From Dysgonomonas sp. UBA7710 (lineage in GTDB: Bacteria > Bacteroidota > Bacteroidia > Bacteroidales > Dysgonomonadaceae), in the NCBI RefSeq assembly GCF_002482385.1, contig NZ_DLFW01000009.1, positions 21,863 through 85,862 on the forward strand: a stretch of 64,000 nt of DNA, given 5' to 3'. How positions within the stretch are numbered: position 1 is the stretch's first letter; each line of letters opens with the position of its first letter. The notes beneath the pieces were generated by a model, which was not told where the DNA came from, did no database searches, and was given only the letters and a program-made list of their open reading frames with translations. Position numbers and translations under genes: made by a program. Shown piece by piece: positions 1 to 9,360 of this stretch.

Positions 1-2337
1 GTATGCATATTAGGATATATCTGTAATTTATCCTCGCAACCTCTTGCATTTCCTACTGCTGAAGGCTATGGTAAATACACTTCCGGCGGAAGGGGCGGAC
101 GTGTGATTACAGTTACCAACCTGAACGATTCGGGTACGGGAAGTCTGCGGGATGCCATAGAGCAGCAGGGAGCACGAATAATAGTTTTCGCGGTAGACGG
201 GTCTATCGACCTGCAATCGAAGCTGATTATTGAAACAGACAACATAACCATTGCCGGGCAAAGTGCGCCCGGTGATGGAATCTGTCTCAAAGGTTACCCT
301 CTCTATGTGAGGGCTAATAATGTGATTATCCGTTATATCCGAACCCGTATGGGAGACCTTCACGCGATAGAAGACGATGCGATGGGCGCTATGCGGGTAA
401 AAGATTTGATTATAGACCATTGTTCCGTTTCGTGGTCGGTAGATGAGTGTCTTTCAGTTTACAGGTCTGAAAATGTAACCGTGCAATGGTGCATGGTTAC
501 ACATAGTCTGGCTAAATCTGTTCATTCAAAAGGTGCGCATGGTTTCGGCGGAATATGGGGCGGCAGCAAAGCTACTTTTCACCATAACTTGTTGGCTCAT
601 CACAGCAGTCGGAATCCCCGTTTTGCGTCGGACGGATATTCTCCTGTAGATTTCCGGAACAATGTAGTTTATAATTGGGGATTTAAATCTGCTTATGGTG
701 GAGGACAACACGGAAAAATAAATTTTGCGGCAAATTATTATAAGCCCGGCCCTGCAACTTCGGACAGCAAGAGGGCATGGTTTCTTGATCCGGCAGAAGA
801 TGGGACGGGCTCATATTATATTGCCGGAAATGTAATGGAAGGCAGCGATGAAGTTACTGCCGATAACTGGAAAGGAGTGGGTGCTGAAAAGAGGATAAAA
901 GCCGGACAGCCGTTTCCTTATGAGCCGATTATGGAAGACATCCCTGAAATAGCTTACGAAAAGGTACTTGCCTACGCGGGTTGCAGCCACCGCAGAGATG
1001 AATATGATAAACGGGTGATTGAAGAAGTAAAGACAGGGACGGCCATAGGTGGGGAAACATATGGTGGAGGCAATAAAGGTATCATCGATTCGCAAAATGC
1101 AGTCGGTGGATGGCCCGGATTGAAACAAGGAAAATATTCCGCGGACAGTGACGGGGACGGAATACCCGATACATGGGAGACAGCACACGGATTGAACCCG
1201 AATGATCCTAAAGATGGAAATCTGTACAATCTCAATGAAGATTATACAAATATTGAAGTGTATCTCAATTCTTTAGTAAATTTAGACAACTATCATTATT
1301 CTGTGATAAGGAAAAATACAAATTCGAAAATAACGGGAAAATACCCTCAGGATAAGATTTCTGATTTTAGTAAAAAATTACAGCCGATTGGGCGTATTCT
1401 TGAATCGGAAGGATACTATGTATGGTGCTGTGCTCCGGTATTCGATAAAGAAGGAAAAGTCCATGTCTTTTATTCACGCTGGCCTGAAAAATATAAAATG
1501 GGAGGATGGATACATAAAAGTGAAATCGCACATGCTGTAGCAGATAAGCCGGAAGGGCCTTATACCTATGTGGAAACTGTTTTGGCTCCCCGCCCGGGAT
1601 ATTTTGATGCGATGACCTGCCATAATCCGCATATGCAGTATGTGGACGGGACTTATTACCTTTTTTATATGGGTAACAGCGATGGAACGGTTTACACCAA
1701 ACGTATCGGCATGGCGAAATCCGGGTCATTGGACGGACCTTGGGAAAGATGCGAAAAACCGCTTCTGGAAGCAGGGAAGAGCGGTGAATGGGACGATTGC
1801 AATACGACCAATCCCGCATTCGTTTCACATCCCGACGGACAAGCATGGCTTTACTATAAGTCATGGAACAAAGAGGCTTACCAAAATGAAAAAGGAACTA
1901 TCCGTGCCAACCGGAAATACGGACTGGCTATAGCTGACAACATAGAAGGAAAATATAAGAGAATAAAGGAAAATCCGGTTGTCGATCTTTCAAAATACGG
2001 TGACAATAAACAGGTTGAAGATGCATATGTGTATATAGAGGATGGCAAATTTAAAATGCTGATGCGCGATATGGGATATTTCGATCATGAGGCAGGATTG
2101 ATTTTCGAATCGGAAGACGGGATAAACTGGTCGGAGCCTCAGATAGCCTGGTTTGGCGCGGATGCCTATTTGCAGGAGCCGCCTGCTCCCAAACACCTCA
2201 AAAGATACGGACGGTTTGAGCGTCCGCAGTTATTAATGAAGAACGGAAAACCTGCATACCTTTTCAATGCTATGCAAGGAGGAAAATATGAAACAGCCTC
2301 CGGGTTTGTATTTAAAATATTATCTGATAATGAATAA
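1..2337 (+). CDS. Pectate lyase (PL1-like) fused to a GH43/GH117-like beta-propeller; 5' end outside window
   Basis: The frame is open from base 1, so the start and most of the signal peptide lie upstream; the mature protein probably begins near FPTAEGYGKYTSGGRGG. The first ~400 residues look like a PL1 right-handed beta-helix: VTNLNDSGTGSLRDAIE, then DHCSVSWSVDE and HHSSRNPRF (codons ~595-625), the last being where PL1 enzymes keep the catalytic Arg. A Ca-binding-type linker with DSDGDGIPDTWE (~1144-1180) follows. The final ~310 residues (~1380-2337) have the repeated blade pattern of a five-bladed propeller (VWCCAPVFDKEGKVHVFYSR). The lyase would cleave polygalacturonate by beta-elimination, giving the unsaturated ends that the GH105 genes downstream remove. 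The propeller's activity is unknown. The next gene starts within ~8 bases of the stop, suggesting an operon. Confidence 0.85.
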   Translation, partial: VCILGYICNLSSQPLAFPTAEGYGKYTSGGRGGRVITVTNLNDSGTGSLRDAIEQQGARIIVFAVDGSIDLQSKLIIETDNITIAGQSAPGDGICLKGYPLYVRANNVIIRYIRTRMGDLHAIEDDAMGAMRVKDLIIDHCSVSWSVDECLSVYRSENVTVQWCMVTHSLAKSVHSKGAHGFGGIWGGSKATFHHNLLAHHSSRNPRFASDGYSPVDFRNNVVYNWGFKSAYGGGQHGKINFAANYYKPGPATSDSKRAWFLDPAEDGTGSYYIAGNVMEGSDEVTADNWKGVGAEKRIKAGQPFPYEPIMEDIPEIAYEKVLAYAGCSHRRDEYDKRVIEEVKTGTAIGGETYGGGNKGIIDSQNAVGGWPGLKQGKYSADSDGDGIPDTWETAHGLNPNDPKDGNLYNLNEDYTNIEVYLNSLVNLDNYHYSVIRKNTNSKITGKYPQDKISDFSKKLQPIGRILESEGYYVWCCAPVFDKEGKVHVFYSRWPEKYKMGGWIHKSEIAHAVADKPEGPYTYVETVLAPRPGYFDAMTCHNPHMQYVDGTYYLFYMGNSDGTVYTKRIGMAKSGSLDGPWERCEKPLLEAGKSGEWDDCNTTNPAFVSHPDGQAWLYYKSWNKEAYQNEKGTIRANRKYGLAIADNIEGKYKRIKENPVVDLSKYGDNKQVEDAYVYIEDGKFKMLMRDMGYFDHEAGLIFESEDGINWSEPQIAWFGADAYLQEPPAPKHLKRYGRFERPQLLMKNGKPAYLFNAMQGGKYETASGFVFKILSDNE

Positions 2338-2344
2338 TACCTTT

Positions 2345-4474
2345 ATGATGAAAAAATGGGCAGTTCTGCTTCTGGCAGGCTTACTGGTTGGCTGTGGGAA
2401 TAATACTCCTGAGAAGATAGACCGTTACGCCCTGGTAGAGAGAAATAATCCGAAGGTGACGGAGTTCGAAGAATTATCTTCACTGTCCGTCGGCAACGGT
2501 AATTTTGCCTTTACGGCAGATGCTACCGGATTGCAGACATTTCCCGGGTTGTATTCTGCCGGAGTACCTCTGGGCACACAATCCCAGTGGGGGTGGCACA
2601 GTTATCCGGATACGGAAAATTTCAAACCCGAAGAGACCCTCAGAAATTACAACTTTAGAGGATGGGACGAGCCTTATGCCGTTCAGTTTAATGAAAAAGG
2701 CCGTCAACAGGATGCTGCGAATTATTTCCGCGTCAATCCTCACCGTCTGCATTTAGGTTATGTCGGGTTAGAGGTGACCGGTGATAACGGCGAAAAAGTC
2801 AAGCCCGAAGAATTTAAAAATATTAACCAGACACTCGATCTGTGGAAAGGAATTATCTCCAGCCGGTACACAGTAAATTCCGATTCGGTATCTGTACAGA
2901 CAGCAGTTCATCCTGATCGGGATCGCTTAGCTGTAAACCTGAATTCACCTTTGATCGGAAAAGGAAAAATGAAAGTGAACTTCCGTTTCCCCTACCCTAC
3001 CGGCAATCATTCAGACGACGCTACGGATTGGACTGTTCCGCAAAAACATAAAACGGAAATCATTTCCCGGGATGACCATTCTTTCGTCTTGAAAAGGACA
3101 TTGGATACAACCGTATATTATATTTCGGTAAAATATGAAGGTAAAGCTGCTCTGTCGGAGAAAGAAGCGCATTATTTACTCCTGACACCTGAAAGTGATA
3201 AATTCTCATTCGTATGTGAGTTCACGGATAAAGCTCCCGCGAAACTGGATGACAATACAGATGAAACGTTCGGGGCTTCATCACGGTATTGGACTGCATT
3301 TTGGGAAAAGGGGGGAGCCGTCGATTTTTCGAAATGTACAGACCCCCGGGCGAAGGAGCTGGAGCGCAGGGTTATCCTGTCACAATATCTGATGGCAATA
3401 CAGTCGGCAGGAATGTATCCTCCGCAAGAGACAGGTTTGACTTATAACAGCTGGTTTGGAAAATTCCATCTCGAAATGCACTGGTGGCATGCCGTACATT
3501 TCGCATTGTGGAACAGAACCGATTTGCTGGAACGTAGTATGGACTGGTATGCGCAGGTTTATCCCGTTGCTAAGCGGATAGCCGAAAGGCAGGGATTCAA
3601 AGGCGCGCGCTGGATGAAGATGACAGACCCTTCAGGTACGGAAGCTCCGTCGAAAGTAGGATCTTTCCTAATTTGGCAACAGCCTCACTTCATCTATATG
3701 GCGGAACTTATTTACAGGAATAACCCTTCGGAAGAGGTGGTTAAAAAGTATGGTTTCCTTGTTAATGAAACTGCTGAATTTATGGCGTCATTTGCCACCT
3801 ACGACGAACTGGAAGGACGTTATATACTGAAAGGAATTATTCCGGCTCAGGAAACGTTGAGAGCTTCGGAAACGATCAATCCGCCTTTCGAACTCGCATA
3901 TTGGCATTACGCCATGTCTGTGGCGCAACTGTGGAGAGAACGCGCAGGCGAAAAACGTAAACCGCAATGGGACGAACTGATTGATAAGCTTTCACCGTTG
4001 ACGGCTTCAGATGGTTTATATTTAGCTTCCGAAGACGCTGTGGATACTTACAAAGATATCCGTTTTACGTCCGACCATCCGGCTGTATTGGGTGCATTGG
4101 GTATATTGCCTCAATGTAAGCTGGTACGCCCCGATTATATGAAAAACACATTGAACTGGATATGGGACAACTGGAACTGGGGTAAAACATGGGGATGGGA
4201 TTATCCGATGACTGCCATGAGTGCGGCTCGTCTTGGCGATCCGGAAAAAGCGGTTGGCGCCCTTCTGATGGAAAAGCGTACCAATACATATCTTCTTAAC
4301 GGTCATAATTATCAGGATTCCCGTCTGCGGGTATATCTTCCGGGGAATGGGGGCTTACTTACCGCGGTGGCAATGATGTGCGCAGGCTGGGACGGAAATG
4401 GAACTGAAAACCCGGGATTCCCTAAAGATGGTACATGGAATGTCGTCTGGGAAGACCTGAAACCGATGCCTTAA
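2345..4474 (+). CDS. Lipoprotein of the six-hairpin glycosidase type, probable pectin-locus enzyme
   Basis: The protein is about 710 residues and starts with a lipoprotein signal (MKKWAVLLLAGLLVGC), so it is anchored to a membrane, probably on the surface or in the periplasm. ATGs at 2330, 2345 and 2348 are possible; 2345/2348 fits the signal peptide best, while 2330 would overlap the previous stop. The N-terminal part (SVGNGNFAFTADATGLQT) looks like a beta-sandwich. The C-terminal half has aromatic-rich helical repeats (TYNSWFGKFHLEMHWWH, WGWDYPMTAMSAARLG) like (alpha/alpha)6-barrel glycosidases of the GH65/GH95 type. I cannot name the family or substrate. Its place between a pectate lyase and GH105/GH28 genes argues for action on a pectin side chain or backbone fragment. 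Confidence 0.7.
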   Translation: MMKKWAVLLLAGLLVGCGNNTPEKIDRYALVERNNPKVTEFEELSSLSVGNGNFAFTADATGLQTFPGLYSAGVPLGTQSQWGWHSYPDTENFKPEETLRNYNFRGWDEPYAVQFNEKGRQQDAANYFRVNPHRLHLGYVGLEVTGDNGEKVKPEEFKNINQTLDLWKGIISSRYTVNSDSVSVQTAVHPDRDRLAVNLNSPLIGKGKMKVNFRFPYPTGNHSDDATDWTVPQKHKTEIISRDDHSFVLKRTLDTTVYYISVKYEGKAALSEKEAHYLLLTPESDKFSFVCEFTDKAPAKLDDNTDETFGASSRYWTAFWEKGGAVDFSKCTDPRAKELERRVILSQYLMAIQSAGMYPPQETGLTYNSWFGKFHLEMHWWHAVHFALWNRTDLLERSMDWYAQVYPVAKRIAERQGFKGARWMKMTDPSGTEAPSKVGSFLIWQQPHFIYMAELIYRNNPSEEVVKKYGFLVNETAEFMASFATYDELEGRYILKGIIPAQETLRASETINPPFELAYWHYAMSVAQLWRERAGEKRKPQWDELIDKLSPLTASDGLYLASEDAVDTYKDIRFTSDHPAVLGALGILPQCKLVRPDYMKNTLNWIWDNWNWGKTWGWDYPMTAMSAARLGDPEKAVGALLMEKRTNTYLLNGHNYQDSRLRVYLPGNGGLLTAVAMMCAGWDGNGTENPGFPKDGTWNVVWEDLKPMP

Positions 4475-4512
4475 ATGAATGAAAAGTGAAAAATGAATAA
4501 TTAAAAATGCAG

Positions 4513-4533
4513 GGGCAGAGTTTCTCTCTGCCC
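4513..4533 (+). terminator. Intercistronic hairpin
   Basis: An 8-bp perfect stem (GGGCAGAG / CTCTGCCC) with a 5-nt loop sits between the two large glycosidase-like genes and is followed by GTTTACTT. The U-tract is weak, so it may act as a partial terminator or mRNA-stabilising element. The bases before it (4476-4508) are an A-rich array of AATGAA/AAAAATG units seen elsewhere in the window. Confidence 0.45.
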
Positions 4534-4546
4534 GTTTACTTACAAT

Positions 4547-7500
4547 ATGAGATATTTTGCGTTGATATACTTTCTGTTTGCAATTTCCTGTTTGCATGTT
4601 TCCGCTCAGCCGAAAGGCTATTGGCATGGAAAGGAACGGCAGTTACGCTATATGCCCGAAGACGGGGATTTCGTTATTGTGAATGGAAATAAGAAGTTTA
4701 ACCGTGCCCTATATGGTACCAATACAGCCTTTCGCTTAGAAACGGGAGACCTGCCCGAATTCGGATTCTTTATGCCGGATATGGGAGGTAATATGCAATT
4801 AGGACTTATTAGAAACGGAAAAAGTATCTGGTTGAACGATGCGGAATATATCAAATCTGTTTACAGGGCGGGAAGCCGTATTTATGAAATAAAAGACCCG
4901 TTTATAGCTCATGGGGAAATTATTATTACTGCTTTGGCTATGGCCGGAACAGAAGGGATGATCCTGAAATTGGAAACTGTAAATTTACCTGCGGACGTGG
5001 AGTTGATATGCATGTATGGCGGGGCAAGTAACAAACGTTTCTCCCGGAACGGGGATTTAGGTGTTGATGATCCGGATGCCTTCGCTCTAAAGCCTGACGC
5101 TTGTGAGAATAACCGTTATACGATAAATCAGAATTCTTTTTCATTGGAATACGGGCAAGGGACAAAAGGTGGGCCACTTAAAATAAAAGGAGTTTTTCCT
5201 GAAAAATCATTACTGAAAGAGGCTTCGCCTTATGCTGTAATGACTCCCCTTGGATTGTGGGATTCTTCTGTGCCTGGCAATAAGCCGGTACTCGTCTCTA
5301 AAACTATTTTGGATAAATCGGAAGTATATTACTTTTCTATAAAAAAAGAAGATAATAACAGTTTGAATTATACCCGGCTGAAAAATGAGTTCGATAAGGC
5401 TGAAACCAAACGTAAAGAAATAGCGGAAACGGTAAAAATCAATACTCCGGACCCTTATTTCAATACACTGGGAGGCGTATTGAGCATTGCCGCCGATGGT
5501 ATTTGGGATGATGCCTCCAATACATGGCAACATGGCGCAGTCGGCTGGCGCATGCCACTGAATGGTTGGCGGGCAGCGTATGCCGGGGATGTCATAGGCT
5601 GGCACGAACGGAGCCGTAAGCATTTCGACGGATATGCAAATTCGCAGATTACCAATATCGAGCCGGTTATCCCCCACCCTGCGCAAGACCGGAAATTAAA
5701 TCTCGCCAGAGCCGAAAAAACATGGGGGACGCAGATGTATAGTAATGGCTATATCTGCCGCAACCCTGATAATACAAGCCAGATGCACCATTATGATATG
5801 AATCTGGTGTACATAGACGAACTGCTCTGGCATTTCAACTGGACCGGCGATATGGATTATGTCCGTAAAATGTGGCCTGTATTGAAGCGGCACTTAGCAT
5901 GGGAAAAACGGAATTTCGATCCTGACGGCGACGGTTTATATGATGCTTATGCGGGAATATGGGCGAGTGATGCGCTACAATACAACAGCGGAGGTGTAAC
6001 GCATTCTTCCGCATATAATTACCGTGCCAATAAAATGGCTGCCGGAATAGCTGAAAAGCTGGGAGAAGATCCCGAACCTTATAAAACTGAAGCCGGAAGA
6101 ATACTGAAAGCCATCGATAATCAATTATGGCTGCCGCACAAAGGGTGGTGGGCTGAATACAAAGACCTTATGGGCAACCGGATGATACACCCGGATGCAG
6201 CTGTATGGACGGTATATCATGCTATCGATTCTGATATTCACACGCCTTTTCAGGCCTATCAGGCAACACGTTATATAGATACGGAAATACCTCATATACC
6301 TGTATTGGCAAGCGGTTTAGAGGATGAAGGTTATCAGACGGTTTCTACTACGAATTGGCTTCCTTATTCATGGTCTGTAAATAATGTGGCCTTTGCCGAA
6401 GTTGCACATACCAGTCTGGCTTATTGGCAGGCGGGCAGAGCAGACGAAGCATACAAGCTGTTTAAAAGTTCCGTTTTGGATGGGATGTATCTGGGTAGCA
6501 GTCCGGGTAATATAGGGCAGGTCAGTTTTTACGACGCTGCGCGGGGAGAATGTTACCGTGATTTCGGCGATCCCATCGGAGTATATTCGAGAGTGCTTAT
6601 TCAGGGACTTTTCGGGATATTACCCGATGCAATGAATAATCGGTTGGTTATCCGTCCCGGATTTCCCACACGATGGGATTATGCTTCCCTTTCTACTCCC
6701 GATGTCGTTTTTGATTATAAACGAAACAAACTGACAGACACCTATCTGATAAAAAACCGGTTTGGAAAGCAATTGAATATTGAACTGTTAATCAGGGCTA
6801 ACCGGGAAAATATAACATCATTAACCGTAAACGGTAAAAAACAAGAATGGACGTTGGTTGAAAATATCGGCAATCCATTAATAAGAATAGACTGTACGGA
6901 TGCCGAAGTGTTTGAGGTTGTTATCGAATGGTCCGGTAATACATTGAGTGATGCCGTCAGTCAGTATATAGGAGTAAAGGGTGAAAAATGGAAATTAAAT
7001 TCTTCACGGGAGATAATGAAAATTTATGATCCCCAGCATGTTTTGCTAAATGTCAGGCAGAAAGAGAATAGCCTGTCCGGAATATTGAAAGGAGGAACAG
7101 GACACCGGACATTGTTTGTACAGGTAAAACAAGGCCGGATGTTGTGGTGGCAGCCCGTCCATATCGAAATGCGAGAGCCGTTTTCCGTAGAATTTGACGC
7201 GGAAACGGACAAGTTGCAATTCAGGTTGAAGAACAATCAACAAACCCCGGCCAATATAAAATTATTTGTGAATAAGGATTCTGAAAATTATACCCGGTCT
7301 TTAACCTTAGGAAAAGGAGAAATATCGGCACTGATAACTATACCCGATGATAAAGTGAAGACCGGAACAAACTCCTTGCAGATAGAAAAAGAAGGGGAAG
7401 TTATTTACGATACAAATCTTATAAACTGGAATATCAGGAACAGCCAGCCTGTATACGAAACCATAGAGATAGATAAATACCTGAATGCTCCGGTTTCGCA

Positions 7501-8176
7501 GATATTCAGGAATGAATATCTGACACCCCGTTCTCCTTATACAACATTGCAGGTTCCGACGCAGGGTATGGGAGAATGGTGCCATCCTTTACTCACCGCC
7601 GCTATTGATGATGCAGGCCTGAGAAAATCCCTTGTAAACAACGAAGTCGCAACGCCTTTTGATATTCCTTTCCGGACAACAGGAGATACAAATGCGAACA
7701 ATATAGCATTTACAACACTTTGGGATAATTACCCTGCCGAAGTAAGGATACCCCTTTCGGGTAAATCGTCACACGCCTATCTGATGATGGCGGGTAGTAC
7801 CAATCATATGCAATGTCATGTGGTGAATGGCACGGCAACAGTTAAATATACCGATGGAAGCCAATCTGTTTTGCAGCTTATTCCGCCTGAAACATGGGCT
7901 CCTATTGAGCAGGACTTCTATATGGACGGTCAGGCTTTCGGATCGAAACAACCCCGTCCGTACCGGGTAGCCTTTAAGACGGGTATAATCAGCCGGAATA
8001 TGGAAAAGGATATGAAAATAGACTCCGGTGAAGTTTACGGAAGAAGTATCGATGGCGGAGCAGGAATAATTCTGGATTTACCGTTGGATAAAAGGAAAGA
8101 ACTTCAGTCACTCGAACTGAAATGTATAGCCAACGAAGTGATTATAGGTTTGATAGGAATTACCCTTTTACGATAA
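4547..8176 (+). CDS. Large DUF4450-like secreted glycosidase candidate
   Basis: A 1209-residue protein with a type I signal peptide ending ...LHVSAQ. The opening stretch (YWHGKERQLRYMPEDGDF, RALYGTNTAFRLETGDLPEF) is what I recognise as the DUF4450 family of Bacteroidota. The middle (about residues 290-760) looks like an (alpha/alpha)6 barrel: MHHYDMNLVYIDELLWHFNW, DPDGDGLYDAYAGIWASD, NWLPYSWSVNNVAFAEVAH. The last ~400 residues form beta-rich accessory domains. Barrels of this kind are usually inverting glycoside hydrolases, but no catalytic acid/base pair was assigned here. It lies in the pectin operon, 12 bases before a GH105 gene, so an oligogalacturonide or rhamnogalacturonan product is the likely substrate. 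The family name is from memory; the enzyme class is inferred. Confidence 0.68.
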   Translation: MRYFALIYFLFAISCLHVSAQPKGYWHGKERQLRYMPEDGDFVIVNGNKKFNRALYGTNTAFRLETGDLPEFGFFMPDMGGNMQLGLIRNGKSIWLNDAEYIKSVYRAGSRIYEIKDPFIAHGEIIITALAMAGTEGMILKLETVNLPADVELICMYGGASNKRFSRNGDLGVDDPDAFALKPDACENNRYTINQNSFSLEYGQGTKGGPLKIKGVFPEKSLLKEASPYAVMTPLGLWDSSVPGNKPVLVSKTILDKSEVYYFSIKKEDNNSLNYTRLKNEFDKAETKRKEIAETVKINTPDPYFNTLGGVLSIAADGIWDDASNTWQHGAVGWRMPLNGWRAAYAGDVIGWHERSRKHFDGYANSQITNIEPVIPHPAQDRKLNLARAEKTWGTQMYSNGYICRNPDNTSQMHHYDMNLVYIDELLWHFNWTGDMDYVRKMWPVLKRHLAWEKRNFDPDGDGLYDAYAGIWASDALQYNSGGVTHSSAYNYRANKMAAGIAEKLGEDPEPYKTEAGRILKAIDNQLWLPHKGWWAEYKDLMGNRMIHPDAAVWTVYHAIDSDIHTPFQAYQATRYIDTEIPHIPVLASGLEDEGYQTVSTTNWLPYSWSVNNVAFAEVAHTSLAYWQAGRADEAYKLFKSSVLDGMYLGSSPGNIGQVSFYDAARGECYRDFGDPIGVYSRVLIQGLFGILPDAMNNRLVIRPGFPTRWDYASLSTPDVVFDYKRNKLTDTYLIKNRFGKQLNIELLIRANRENITSLTVNGKKQEWTLVENIGNPLIRIDCTDAEVFEVVIEWSGNTLSDAVSQYIGVKGEKWKLNSSREIMKIYDPQHVLLNVRQKENSLSGILKGGTGHRTLFVQVKQGRMLWWQPVHIEMREPFSVEFDAETDKLQFRLKNNQQTPANIKLFVNKDSENYTRSLTLGKGEISALITIPDDKVKTGTNSLQIEKEGEVIYDTNLINWNIRNSQPVYETIEIDKYLNAPVSQIFRNEYLTPRSPYTTLQVPTQGMGEWCHPLLTAAIDDAGLRKSLVNNEVATPFDIPFRTTGDTNANNIAFTTLWDNYPAEVRIPLSGKSSHAYLMMAGSTNHMQCHVVNGTATVKYTDGSQSVLQLIPPETWAPIEQDFYMDGQAFGSKQPRPYRVAFKTGIISRNMEKDMKIDSGEVYGRSIDGGAGIILDLPLDKRKELQSLELKCIANEVIIGLIGITLLR

Positions 8177-8188
8177 TAAGACAAGTTT

Positions 8189-9343
8189 ATGAGAAAATTG
8201 GTATTAATTTTTATTTCGTTGTTTATTTTACAGTTGGCGCAAGCCCAGAAAACAGGAATCCTTTTTGCTGATTCCGAGATGAAGCGGTTTCCACAGGCAT
8301 GGCAGTTAGACCATGGGAAAAGATTGTATTTCGGATATTCGCAAGGGGTAGGCTGTACAGCCATGCTGAAAGTGTGGAAAAAGACCAACGATCGCAAATA
8401 TCTCGATTATGTAGTTAATTGGGCAGATACTGTTATTAATGATAAAGGTGAAATCCATCTCTACAAAGTGGAATCCTATAATATAGACTATATAAATTCC
8501 GGTAAGGTTTTATTCGATGTTTACCAGCAAACCGGAGATGAAAAATACAAGCTGGCAATGGACAGGCTGGCTACCCAGATGAAGATGCATCCACGTACAC
8601 TGGAAGGCGCTTTCTGGCACAAACTGATTTACCAGCATCAGATATGGCTCGATGGTTTGTATATGGGATCGCCGTTTCTGGCACAATATGCAGTGACTTT
8701 CAATCAGCCCGGTATAATAGAAGATGTAATCAGCCAGTTCCTTATTTGCGCCCGGCATACCTATGACGTTAAAACAGGCTTGTATTACCATGCCTGGGAC
8801 GAAAGTAAAAAACAACGCTGGGCCAATAAAGAAACCGGGCAATCTCCTAATTTCTGGGGGCGTGCTATGGGCTGGTGGTTTATGGCATTGGTCGATGTTT
8901 TGGATTTTGTTCCTGCAAATCATCCTCAAAGGGGAGAATTAATTAAAATGATAAACGGTCTGGCAGAAACATTACCCAAATATCAGGACAAGACAGGCCT
9001 TTGGTATCAGGTGTTGGACAAAGGGTATAAAAGCGGCAATTATCTTGAGGCATCGGTTTCGTCCATGTTCATGTATTCGTATGCCAAAGCTGTAAATAAA
9101 GGATATATCGATGAGAAATACAGGGAGATAGCGGAAAAGGCTTATGACGGGCTGATGAATACATTGATAGTGAAGAACGCGGATGGCACATTGACCCTGA
9201 CCAAATGCTGCGCCGTCTCCGGGTTGGGAGGGAATCCGTACCGAGACGGAAGTTTCGGATATTATGTAAGTGAGCGTATCCGCGATAACGACGCTAAAGC
9301 AACAGGCCCGTTTATTATGGGATGTCTTGAATTAGGAAAGTAA
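8189..9343 (+). CDS. GH105 unsaturated rhamnogalacturonyl/galacturonyl hydrolase
   Basis: A 384-residue protein, normal for GH105, with a signal peptide (MRKLVLIFISLFILQLAQA) that sends it to the periplasm. GH105 enzymes hydrate the double bond of the 4,5-unsaturated uronic acid left at the non-reducing end by pectin lyases, releasing it from the oligosaccharide. Family features seen are YFGYSQGVGCTAML, IWLDGLYMGSPFL with the expected catalytic Asp at residue 155, YYHAWDESKKQRWANKETG and FWGRAMGWWFMALVDVL. It follows the preceding gene by 12 bases and precedes a GH28 gene by 17, so it is clearly part of the operon. Whether it prefers rhamnogalacturonan or homogalacturonan products cannot be read from the sequence. 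Confidence 0.92.
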   Translation: MRKLVLIFISLFILQLAQAQKTGILFADSEMKRFPQAWQLDHGKRLYFGYSQGVGCTAMLKVWKKTNDRKYLDYVVNWADTVINDKGEIHLYKVESYNIDYINSGKVLFDVYQQTGDEKYKLAMDRLATQMKMHPRTLEGAFWHKLIYQHQIWLDGLYMGSPFLAQYAVTFNQPGIIEDVISQFLICARHTYDVKTGLYYHAWDESKKQRWANKETGQSPNFWGRAMGWWFMALVDVLDFVPANHPQRGELIKMINGLAETLPKYQDKTGLWYQVLDKGYKSGNYLEASVSSMFMYSYAKAVNKGYIDEKYREIAEKAYDGLMNTLIVKNADGTLTLTKCCAVSGLGGNPYRDGSFGYYVSERIRDNDAKATGPFIMGCLELGK

Positions 9344-9360
9344 CTAAATCTTAAAGAACC

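Noticed and set aside
2267..2344. Longer N-terminus for the six-hairpin lipoprotein
   Set aside because: It would overlap the end of the lyase gene by 71 bases and place extra residues ahead of a proper lipoprotein signal.
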